Below, piece by piece: positions 57,429 through 64,000 of a stretch of 64,000 nt of DNA (positions within the stretch are counted from its first letter, which is position 1; every line of letters begins with the position of its first letter). This stretch comes from Comamonadaceae bacterium. GTDB taxonomy: Bacteria; Pseudomonadota; Gammaproteobacteria; Burkholderiales; Burkholderiaceae_C. The DNA lies in the NCBI GenBank assembly GCA_027488215.1, contig JAIYCB010000008.1, positions 102,362-166,361 on the forward strand. Direction: 5' to 3'. Below the pieces are notes generated by a model that saw only the letters and a program-made list of their open reading frames with translations, was not told the DNA's origin and searched no databases. Made by a program: the position numbers and the translations under genes.

Positions 57429-58403
57429 CTATTTGCGTTTGGCGCGGGGATGGGCCGCATCGTAGGCTTTGGCCAGGTGCTGAAAATCCAGCCGTGTGTA
57501 AACCTGAGTGGTGCTGATGTTGGCGTGGCCCAGCAGCTCTTGCACGGCGCGCAGGTCGCCACTCGACTGCAAGACATGGCTGGCAAAGGAGTGGCGCAAC
57601 ATGTGCGGGTGCACTGGCGTGGCCAGACCCGCCAAAAGGCTGCGGCGTTTGAGGCGTTGCGCCACGCCACGTGGCGTCAGGCGCGTGCCGTGTTTCCCGG
57701 GAAACAGCGCCAGCGCCAAAGCAGACGCACCCGGTATGGGCTGGTTCAGCATGCCGGGCAACTGTGAGCGCAAGGCCAGCCAGTGCGTCAGCGCCTCCAT
57801 GGCCGCCCGCCCCAAAGGCACGTTGCGGCGTTTGCTGCCTTTGCCCTGCACTTGCACCTCGGCGTTTTGCAAGTCGATCCAGCCGCGCCCTGCGCGCGCC
57901 GCTTCGGTGCTGGCCACCACGTCCAGACCCGTTAGCTCGGCAATGCGCAGGCCGCAGCCATAAAGCAGTTCCACCATGGCAGCATCGCGGGCTTCGAGCC
58001 AGGGGTCGTCATTGTCCTCTTCGTACTCTGCCAATTGCACCGCTTCGTCCACACCCAGCGCTTTGGGCAGGGGTTTGGCCACACGCGGGGCACGCACATC
58101 GGCCACCGGGTTTTGCACAACCAGGCCTTCGCGGCCCAACCAGGTGAAAAACCCGCGCCAACCCGACAAGATGAGTGCAATACCTCGCCCGCTGCGACCG
58201 GCGCTGTGCATCTGGGCCACCCAGCGGCGCACATGGCCACTTTGCACCTGCAGCAAAGGCACACCTGATGCCGCCGCCATCTCGGCCAAGCGGATCAAAT
58301 CCAGCTGGTACAGGGTGCAGGTGCGCTCGGCCAGGCGCTTTTCAAAGCGCACATGGTCAAGATACCGGGACACCAGCGGGTCGGTGGCCTGCGCACCGGA
58401 CAT
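57429..58403 (-). CDS. xerC: Tyrosine recombinase XerC
   Basis: Site-specific recombinase of 324 aa that resolves chromosome dimers at dif with XerD. The N-terminal SAM-like domain and the catalytic domain are complete. Catalytic residues are visible: Arg in YGCGLRIAELTGLD, His-x-x-Arg in HPHMLRHSFASHVL, His in LLGHANISTTQ, and the nucleophile Tyr in QVYTRLDF. It lies three bases after the DUF484 stop and belongs to the dapF-DUF484-xerC block known from many proteobacteria. Confidence 0.95.
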   Translation of the reverse strand: MSGAQATDPLVSRYLDHVRFEKRLAERTCTLYQLDLIRLAEMAAASGVPLLQVQSGHVRRWVAQMHSAGRSGRGIALILSGWRGFFTWLGREGLVVQNPVADVRAPRVAKPLPKALGVDEAVQLAEYEEDNDDPWLEARDAAMVELLYGCGLRIAELTGLDVVASTEAARAGRGWIDLQNAEVQVQGKGSKRRNVPLGRAAMEALTHWLALRSQLPGMLNQPIPGASALALALFPGKHGTRLTPRGVAQRLKRRSLLAGLATPVHPHMLRHSFASHVLQSSGDLRAVQELLGHANISTTQVYTRLDFQHLAKAYDAAHPRAKRK

Positions 58404-58406
58404 GGC

Positions 58407-59096
58407 TCAGGCCCGCGGTCTTTGCAACACCGACAAGGCGGCCCCGGCCAACTCGGCGAGTCGCTCCAGCAAATCGGTGCCCATTTGGCTGTTGAAGCGC
58501 TGCGCATCAGGTGAGGCCAGCACCAGCAAACCGAAAGCGGGCTGACCCGGAGCTGCACGCAAGGCCAGTAAAGCCAGAGATGCCGCCTGCGTCGGCTCGT
58601 CCAACCATTGCACGGCTTCATAACCCGAATTGGGCCCGACGTAAGGCGTGCTCAGCGAGGAGGCCAGCACCTGCACCGCCTCGGTCACACCTTGAGCATA
58701 GGCCGCCTGCGCATGCTCGCCCTGCAGCGACCACAAACGCAAAGCGACCTGCGGCACCTGAAACAGATCGCGAATATTGTCTACCGCCGACGCAGCCAGT
58801 TGGTCCTGCGGCGTCACCAGCAGCTCGCACGACCAACGGTGCAACTTGTCGGTCAAGATCATGTTCTCGTTGCCGTGCCGGATCATGTCCATGATGCGGT
58901 GCTCCAGGCCCTTGATCTTGTCGCGCAGCATTTGCGCTTGGCGCTCTTGCAGGCCCACCGCGCGGTGGCTTTGCGGGTGGGTCAACTGCACTGTGGCCAA
59001 GAGCGAAGCATGGCGCTCAAAAAAGTCCGGCGTGTTCACCAAGTAGTCGGCGATGTCGTCTTCGGTGATCGGGCTCATCGGTTCAGGCGTGGTCAT
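58407..59096 (-). CDS. DUF484 family protein
   Basis: Protein of 229 aa in the DUF484 family, a GAF-like fold of unknown function that lies between dapF and xerC in many proteobacteria. The N-terminus ITEDDIADYLVNTPDFFERH and the helical segment QERQAQMLRDKIKGLEHRI are typical. The dapF-DUF484-xerC order matches E. coli dapF-yigA-xerC. It is preceded by a 17-base gap from dapF. Confidence 0.9.
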   Translation of the reverse strand: MTTPEPMSPITEDDIADYLVNTPDFFERHASLLATVQLTHPQSHRAVGLQERQAQMLRDKIKGLEHRIMDMIRHGNENMILTDKLHRWSCELLVTPQDQLAASAVDNIRDLFQVPQVALRLWSLQGEHAQAAYAQGVTEAVQVLASSLSTPYVGPNSGYEAVQWLDEPTQAASLALLALRAAPGQPAFGLLVLASPDAQRFNSQMGTDLLERLAELAGAALSVLQRPRA

Positions 59097-59113
59097 GTTT
59101 TGGCTCCAGAAAT

Positions 59114-59986
59114 TCAGGAATGGTTGTCGGGCACATCGATTTCGCCCTCAAACACGGAAGTGGCAGGGCCAGTCATCAGCACCGGGCTGTTGGCCTGTCC
59201 CGCCCATTCGATGGTGAGCATGCCGCCCAGGGCCTGCACATCAACCCGGTTGTCAAGCCAACCTTGGCGAATGCCAGCAACCACCGCTGCACATGCGCCC
59301 GTGCCGCAAGCCAGCGTCTCGCCCGCGCCACGTTCGAACACGCGCAATTTGATCTGGCTGCGCGAGACGATCTGCATGAAGCCCACGTTCACCCGGTTGG
59401 GAAAAGCTGCGTGACTTTCAATCAAAGGTCCCTGGGCCAGCACCGGGAAAGTGTCCACGTTGTCTACGCGCTGCACCGCGTGCGGGTTGCCCATGGAGAC
59501 CACGCCCACGCGAGCCAAGCCGAGAGCACCCAAATCCAGGTCGAACACCGGCCAACCGTTGACTTGATCGCTGATAAGGCCGATCGGGTTGAAAGGCACA
59601 AGCGCCCACTCAAACACGGGCGCGCCCATGTCCACCGTCACACGACCATCGGGGTTCATGCGCAGCTCGATCTCGCCTTTTTGCACTTTCACACGCACGG
59701 TACTCTTGTTGGTCAGGCCCTTGTCGCGCACATAGCGCACAAAGCAACGGGCCCCATTGCCGCAATGCTCCACCTCACCGCCATCGGCATTGTGGATCAC
59801 ATATTCAAAGTCCATCCCCGGCGCTGGTGAAGGCCGCACGGACAGGATCTGGTCGGCCCCCACGCCAAAGTGGCGGTTGGCCAAAAAACGGTACTGGGCC
59901 GTGGTGAGGCCCAGGCGGCCACGGGTTTCGTCGAGCACGACAAAGTCGTTGCCCGCACCTTGCATCTTGGTAAAGCGAATGTGCAT
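59114..59986 (-). CDS. dapF: Diaminopimelate epimerase
   Basis: Cofactor-independent racemase of 290 aa that converts LL-DAP to meso-DAP for lysine and peptidoglycan synthesis. It starts [20 protein letters not shown]. The two catalytic cysteines are in [14 protein letters not shown] and [12 protein letters not shown]. The ATG at 59986 is the family start; a longer frame to 60049 overlaps the divergent Nudix-MBL promoter region. Confidence 0.97.
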   Translation of the reverse strand: MHIRFTKMQGAGNDFVVLDETRGRLGLTTAQYRFLANRHFGVGADQILSVRPSPAPGMDFEYVIHNADGGEVEHCGNGARCFVRYVRDKGLTNKSTVRVKVQKGEIELRMNPDGRVTVDMGAPVFEWALVPFNPIGLISDQVNGWPVFDLDLGALGLARVGVVSMGNPHAVQRVDNVDTFPVLAQGPLIESHAAFPNRVNVGFMQIVSRSQIKLRVFERGAGETLACGTGACAAVVAGIRQGWLDNRVDVQALGGMLTIEWAGQANSPVLMTGPATSVFEGEIDVPDNHS

Positions 59987-60036
59987 GGCGGTGATTATCG
60001 CCCGGGGCTGACATGCCAACCGCCTGATAATGGGGC

Positions 60037-61683
60037 ATGGCACGCACATCCCAACTCCTGTACCCCCAACGTGAACCCGCGCCCCCGCGCCCAGCCGCCA
60101 CCGTGCTGCTCTTGCGTGACGGCCCCCAAGGCGTCGAAGTCTTAATGACTCGCCGCTCCATGACTGCCAGCTTTGCGCCCGGTGCCTATGTCTTCCCCGG
60201 TGGTGGCATCGATGCCGCCGACGCCCAAGCCCACGGCATGGCGCAGCGCCGCCCCAAACAAAGCGACTTGCACCTGACGCAGGCGATTGCCGCGATCCGC
60301 GAAAGCTTTGAAGAGCTGGGCATCTTGTTTGCCCGGCATGCCGATGGGCGCTGGGCTGACAGTGCGGACATAGCGCAGATCGACCGAAAAGCCCCTTTTG
60401 CCACCCAATGCCAGGCCCGAGGCCTCACGCTGGCGGCCGAGCAGGTGTTCGTTCTGGCCCACTGGATCACCGACCGCGACCTGCCGCGCCGCTTTGATGT
60501 GCCTTTTTTGGTGGCCCGCATGCCGGAGGGCCAGACCCCGGTGGCCGACGAGTCCGAGCAATTCGAGCCTGTCTGGGTGCGCCCAGTCGACGCGCTGTCG
60601 CGACACGAGGCTGGGGACTTTTTCATCATCTTCCCGACCATTCGCACGCTGGACCGCCTCAAAGCCTTTGCCAAAGTCGAAGATGTTTTGCAAGCCTGCG
60701 CTCTGAATGACGAGCCACTTTGGACCAGCTGCCCGCGCGCCGGATGGCTGGCGGGCAACGAAGCGCGCTACATGGAACACGAAGCCCCATTTGGCGAGCT
60801 GGCCCTGGTCACGCCCGACGGGCAAATCCATCACCACCTGGACTGGAAAACTGACCAGGCCGTCCCGCTGCTCAAAAACGTGCAACGTTTGACCGCCCCT
60901 AACCCCGGCGTGATGACGGGCCCCGGCACCAACAGCTATTTGGTGGGCGACCCCAACACCGGCTACATCGCCATCGACCCCGGCCCTGCCGACGACGACC
61001 ATCTGCAACGCATCTGGCGTGCCGCAAGCGGGCAAATCCGAATGATTGTGTGTACACACTCACATCCGGACCACTCACCTGGCGCGGCACCGCTGCAGGC
61101 GCTGTGCACCCACAAGCCGCCCATTGTGGGCCTGGCCTCTAAGCCGACGGCACGCGCCAACAGCCGCTTCACACCCGATCGCGAGTTGGCCGACGGCGAG
61201 AAACTGGTTCTGCAAGGCGTTGGCGTGGACGGCGAGATCACCCACACCCTGCGCGTAGTGCACACCCCCGGCCATGCGGCCAACCACCTGTGCCTGGTGC
61301 TCGAAGAAGACGGCCTGCTGTTTTCGGGCGACCATGTGCTCAACGGCAGCACCACCGTGATCGACCCTCCCGACGGCCACATGGGCGACTACCTCGATTC
61401 ACTGGACAAACTGGCAGCCGCCTGCGAAGCCGGCGGCATCGAATTCATCTTGCCCGCGCACGGCCATGTGCTGGGTTTTGCCCACCAGGCCATCACACAC
61501 CTGAAAGCCCACCGCTTGAAGCGCGAGGCCAAAATCGCCGCCGCCATGCAGGCCCTGCCCCAAGGCAGCCTGCAAGAGTGGGTAGAAAAAGCCTATGACG
61601 ACGTGCCGCCCCGCCTGTGGCCGGTGGCCGCACGATCTCTGCAAGCGCATGTGGACCATATCCGGGAGCAAGCCCTGTCTTGA
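60037..61683 (+). CDS. Nudix-metallo-beta-lactamase fusion protein
   Basis: Protein of 548 aa with two enzyme domains. Residues ~15-250 are Nudix-like ([17 protein letters not shown], then [15 protein letters not shown]; the box is stretched and its first acidic residue is shifted). Residues ~280-540 are a metallo-beta-lactamase domain of the LACTB2/glyoxalase II type: [23 protein letters not shown] (HxHxDH), [23 protein letters not shown] and LPAHGH. The two activities are likely linked in nucleotide or RNA turnover, or in thioester detoxification, but no substrate is established. The frame runs from the ATG at 60037 without a break. Confidence 0.88.
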   Translation: MARTSQLLYPQREPAPPRPAATVLLLRDGPQGVEVLMTRRSMTASFAPGAYVFPGGGIDAADAQAHGMAQRRPKQSDLHLTQAIAAIRESFEELGILFARHADGRWADSADIAQIDRKAPFATQCQARGLTLAAEQVFVLAHWITDRDLPRRFDVPFLVARMPEGQTPVADESEQFEPVWVRPVDALSRHEAGDFFIIFPTIRTLDRLKAFAKVEDVLQACALNDEPLWTSCPRAGWLAGNEARYMEHEAPFGELALVTPDGQIHHHLDWKTDQAVPLLKNVQRLTAPNPGVMTGPGTNSYLVGDPNTGYIAIDPGPADDDHLQRIWRAASGQIRMIVCTHSHPDHSPGAAPLQALCTHKPPIVGLASKPTARANSRFTPDRELADGEKLVLQGVGVDGEITHTLRVVHTPGHAANHLCLVLEEDGLLFSGDHVLNGSTTVIDPPDGHMGDYLDSLDKLAAACEAGGIEFILPAHGHVLGFAHQAITHLKAHRLKREAKIAAAMQALPQGSLQEWVEKAYDDVPPRLWPVAARSLQAHVDHIREQALS

Positions 61684-61711
61684 TTCGCATTGAGATTTTT
61701 TGAAGACATGA

Positions 61712-62407
61712 ATGATTCCCTCTGAAGAAGGCATACGCCTGGCCAAACGCGTGGCCGACGAGCAAAACTGCTCGCGCCGCGAAGCCGAAGCCCTGATCGT
61801 GGCGGGTGGCGTGCAGGTGGCGGGCCAAGTGGTCACCGACCCGGCCCGGCGTGTGCGTCCCGAACAGGCCGTGCAGGTCAACCGCTTGGTCTCGATGGCC
61901 GCACTGGCCCCCATGACCTTGGTTGTGTTCAAACCCGCGCACCGGGTGGCCAATCTGGCCTGGCTGCAAGACACCGCGGGCCTCAAAGCCGCCCAGCCCG
62001 GCATTTGGGGCCCCGAGCGTCTGGCCAAAATGCAGATGCCCATGCCGCTGCCCAAACCCGCCAGCGGCCTGTGCATCTTCACGGACGATGTGGGTGTGCT
62101 GCGCCACCTGGAAGACCGCCGCAGCCCCATGGAAGAAGAATGGATGGCCACCCTGGGCGGCGAAGTGCCCGAGGGCCTGATCCGGGGATTGAATGGCCCG
62201 GGCATCCGCGCCAGCATCAACCGCCAAACCGAAACCCTGACGGTGCTGCGCATCGCGGGCAAAGACATCGACGGGCTGGAGCTGGGCCGCTGGCTGGACG
62301 TGCGGTGCCCACTGCAAGACCTGCGCCGTCAGCGTGTGGGACGCCTCAGCCTGGCCCCGTTGGCGCCGGGTCAATGGCGGCATTTGGCTGACCACGAGCG
62401 GTTTTAA
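61712..62407 (+). CDS. S4-domain pseudouridine-synthase-like protein, probably inactive
   Basis: Protein of 231 aa with the N-terminal S4 RNA-binding domain of RluF/RsuA synthases (IRLAKRVADEQNCSRREAEA) and a C-terminal remnant of the catalytic fold (SGLCIFTDDVGVLRHL). Where active enzymes have GRLDxDSxGL, this one reads MPLPKPASGL, so the catalytic Asp is Pro by alignment. The later RQIR segment is also lost. It probably binds rRNA or tRNA without modifying it. It is 28 bases downstream of the Nudix-MBL fusion gene and may be co-transcribed. Confidence 0.8.
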   Translation: MIPSEEGIRLAKRVADEQNCSRREAEALIVAGGVQVAGQVVTDPARRVRPEQAVQVNRLVSMAALAPMTLVVFKPAHRVANLAWLQDTAGLKAAQPGIWGPERLAKMQMPMPLPKPASGLCIFTDDVGVLRHLEDRRSPMEEEWMATLGGEVPEGLIRGLNGPGIRASINRQTETLTVLRIAGKDIDGLELGRWLDVRCPLQDLRRQRVGRLSLAPLAPGQWRHLADHERF

Positions 62408-62590
62408 TCTATTTTTAATCTGATAAATGGCCAAAAAAGGGCGGTTTTACCCCTTGAATTGACCCGGTTTATCTCCAAATGACAAACCAGTCTGAGAAAA
62501 TAACCAGTCAGTCACTGCTGTACGTCCTGCAGTCATGACCTAACGGATGGCACTTTCAAAAGCCATCCACAACGCAGAAAGGAGCCCACC

Positions 62591-63112
62591 ATGCGTTTGA
62601 GCACCAAAAGCCGATTTGCCGTCACAGCCATGATCGATGTGGCGTTGCGCGAAGACCGTGGCCCTGTTTCTCTGGCAGCCATCAGCACGCGCCACCAAAT
62701 TTCACTGTCCTATTTGGAACAGCTCTTCAGCAAACTTCGCCAGCATGGACTGGTCGAGAGCACCCGTGGACCAGGCGGTGGTTATTCCTTGTCGCGCAAT
62801 GCAGAAAAAATCTCGATGGCCGATATCGTGGGTGCTGTCGATGCCCCCACCGAAGAAGAAGCCTCAGCAGAAGGTGGCTGGATGAACAGCGAATTGTGGG
62901 CCAGCCTGAACGAAAAAATGCTGACCCATCTGCAATCCATCAGCCTTCGCCAATTGGTGGCCGAACAGCGTACCAAAGGCGTCACGGTGGAACCTGCACC
63001 GCAACCTGTTGTCAAGCGCGGTGTTTTTGCCAAGCCCAAAAATGCTCTGAAAATCACTGCGCCCAATTCGGTGTTTGCCCTGGCGGGCAGCCTGATGCCG
63101 TCTCGCGGTTGA
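62591..63112 (+). CDS. Rrf2/IscR-like regulator without Fe-S cysteines
   Basis: Regulator of 173 aa. The winged helix-turn-helix and its surroundings match IscR closely (MRLSTKSRFAVTAMIDVALR; SLSYLEQLFSKLRQHGLVES; RGPGGGYSLSRN). IscR holds a [2Fe-2S] cluster with three Cys after this region. Here that segment reads PTEEEASAEGGWMNSELWAS with no Cys at all, and no Cys elsewhere. It therefore cannot sense Fe-S status like IscR and may resemble CymR, an Rrf2 protein that works with CysK. A GGAG Shine-Dalgarno precedes the ATG, and a terminator follows. Confidence 0.9.
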   Translation: MRLSTKSRFAVTAMIDVALREDRGPVSLAAISTRHQISLSYLEQLFSKLRQHGLVESTRGPGGGYSLSRNAEKISMADIVGAVDAPTEEEASAEGGWMNSELWASLNEKMLTHLQSISLRQLVAEQRTKGVTVEPAPQPVVKRGVFAKPKNALKITAPNSVFALAGSLMPSRG

Positions 63113-63127
63113 TCCGTTCTGATCGCC

Positions 63128-63155
63128 AAAAAAACCCGCTCAGGCGGGTTTTTTT
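63128..63155. terminator. Bidirectional terminator between the Rrf2 gene and rnpB
   Basis: CCCGC-TCAG-GCGGG with an A-run before and a T-run after forms a terminator on both strands: for the Rrf2 gene (plus) and for rnpB (minus). Confidence 0.9.
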
Positions 63156-63181
63156 GTGACCTTCACCATCGAAAAAAGTGT

Positions 63182-63530
63182 GAAGCTCGCCGATAAGCCG
63201 GATTCTGTGCACAACGGTTGCCCGCTGTGTGACCGCCATTACTCTGGGCCGGGGGTCGCCCACCCGGCTCGGTGCTACCTACCCGCCAACTCACCCCGCG
63301 GAACCACAGGGAGAAAGAATGCGGCGAACCGCACACCCTCAGGAAGGCCTACTTGGTATTGCTGCGCGTAGAGATTGCCCGTTTCACCCGAACTCAATCG
63401 GCTCGTCTCTGTTGCTCTGATCCTCACCTCACGGTGGAGAGGTGTTACCTCCTACGCCGTCCTGTGCAGTCCGGACGTTCCTCCAGTGCCTCCTTTCGGA
63501 GATTGCACCAGCGACGGTCTGGCGTGCTTC
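63182..63530 (-). ncRNA. rnpB: RNase P RNA (bacterial type A)
   Basis: Catalytic RNA of RNase P, which matures tRNA 5' ends. Read on the minus strand, the 5' region GAAGCACGCCAGACCGTCGC and the conserved P4 strand GAGGAACGTCCGGACT are followed by a type A layout. The 3' end ACAGAATCCGGCTTATCGGC holds the other universal half of P4. The 5' GAAGC and 3' GCTTC pair as helix P1, which sets the ends at about 63530 and 63182 (~349 nt). The ORFs on both strands across it are not genes. It is divergent from cysK. Confidence 0.96.
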
Positions 63531-63538
63531 ACCGGTTG

Positions 63539-63544
63539 ATTATC
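63539..63544 (-). promoter_or_regulatory. -10 element of the rnpB promoter
   Basis: On the minus strand GATAAT ends eight bases before the predicted rnpB 5' end, the right distance for transcription start. No good -35 is seen. Confidence 0.5.
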
Positions 63545-63664
63545 GCCTGAGCGCAGGGCACTGGCCACTGACAGGCCTGCGCGATCGTTCTGTGCCAAAC
63601 AAGACATCCAGGCAACCCGCCCTCGAGCACAATGCATGCCACCTGCCAACTGCCTGGAAACCAC

Positions 63665-64000
63665 ATGAGAGCCCACTCCATCCTCGACACCATCGGCCAC
63701 ACGCCCCACGTGCGCATCCAGCGCTTGTTTGGCGACAAGGCCCGTGTCTGGATCAAGTCGGAGCGCAGCAACCCGGGCGGCTCGATCAAAGACCGCATTG
63801 CCTTGGCGATGGTCGAAGACGCCGAAAAGTCGGGCAAGCTGCAACCCGGCGGCACCATCATCGAGCCCACCTCGGGCAACACCGGAATTGGCCTATCCAT
63901 GGTGGCGGCGGTCAAAGGCTACCGCTTGGTGCTGGTCATGCCCGACAGCATGAGCATTGAACGCCGCCGTTTGATGCTGGCCTATGGCGCCACCTTTGAC
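63665..64000 (+). CDS. cysK: Cysteine synthase (3' part beyond the window)
   Basis: PLP-dependent O-acetylserine sulfhydrylase that makes cysteine from O-acetylserine and sulfide; 112 residues visible. The PLP lysine lies in [15 protein letters not shown], and the substrate/phosphate loop [18 protein letters not shown] is intact. The opening [19 protein letters not shown] fits the CysK type more than CysM. It runs to the window edge without a stop, so the C-terminal ~190 residues are missing. It begins 134 bases from the rnpB 5' end in the opposite direction. Confidence 0.92.
   Translation, partial: MRAHSILDTIGHTPHVRIQRLFGDKARVWIKSERSNPGGSIKDRIALAMVEDAEKSGKLQPGGTIIEPTSGNTGIGLSMVAAVKGYRLVLVMPDSMSIERRRLMLAYGATFD

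Noticed and set aside
63152..63550. Short ORFs in both directions over rnpB
   Set aside because: The region is the RNase P RNA; apparent reading frames have no coding features.
1..64000. CRISPR arrays, tRNA genes, IS elements, prophage and replication origin
   Set aside because: I scanned for repeat-spacer units, tRNA-like cloverleaf and GTTCRANNC signatures, transposase motifs and DnaA-box clusters and saw none I can support.

Overview
The window is a high-GC chromosomal segment that looks like a member of the Betaproteobacteria, most likely Burkholderiales/Comamonadaceae (inference). The basis is a complete dcw cluster in standard order, a DAP-type MurE, LpxC, a DksA-CobW-XerC-DUF484-DapF block, TTT/Bug-type solute receptors, and many LysR regulators. 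Genes are densely packed, often with 1-4 base stop/start overlaps. I found no tRNA, rRNA, CRISPR array, phage or IS element. One structural RNA is present: rnpB.

Layout. 1-3.03 kb: proton-translocating transhydrogenase pntA-pntB (pntB runs off the left edge). 3.27-10.35 kb: a NudJ-like Nudix gene, a TauE/SafE permease, then a compact four-gene minus-strand operon (lytic transglycosylase, MBOAT acyltransferase, two SGNH esterases), then mnmA. The four-gene operon lies between nudJ and mnmA, which are adjacent in enterobacteria, and looks like an envelope-polymer O-acetylation module. 10.35-16.92 kb: a tricarboxylate catabolic cluster (tcuB, tcuA, SDR, Bug receptor, PrpF/GalD isomerase) with a divergent LysR. 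16.92-22.3 kb: a second LysR, DUF3422, a SLAC1/TehA channel, ssb and an MFS exporter. 22.3-26.6 kb: uvrA, a glutaredoxin, a CYTH-domain remnant, a thioesterase and a MerR regulator. 26.8-35.04 kb: acyl-CoA metabolism (two serine hydrolases, acyl-CoA ligase, GST, acyl-CoA dehydrogenase, VOC protein, enoyl-CoA hydratase) and pyrF. 35.1-36.0 kb: a DMT transporter. 36.0-54.6 kb: lpxC and the dcw cluster, all on the minus strand, in transcription order mraZ, rsmH, ftsL, ftsI, murE, murF, mraY, murD, ftsW, murG, murC, ddlB, ftsQ, ftsA, ftsZ, lpxC. 54.9-60.0 kb: dksA with a histone-H1-like extension, a CobW GTPase, xerC, DUF484, dapF. 60.0-64 kb: a Nudix-MBL fusion, a degenerate pseudouridine-synthase-like protein, an IscR-like regulator without cysteines, rnpB (minus) and the 5' part of cysK.

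How the genes work together. The core of the window builds and divides the cell wall: DapF makes meso-DAP, MurC-F/Ddl/MraY/MurG make lipid II, FtsI/FtsW polymerise and cross-link it, FtsA/Z/Q/L organise division, and LpxC starts lipid A synthesis. The lytic transglycosylase/MBOAT/SGNH operon may modify the same wall. The most interesting signals are that operon, the tricarboxylate cluster with an SDR lacking its catalytic tyrosine, four 10-bp-spaced MraZ boxes, the H1-tailed single-cysteine DksA beside a CobW metallochaperone, a MurD with an AT-richer acidic insertion, and several proteins that keep a fold but have lost their signature catalytic or ligand residues.
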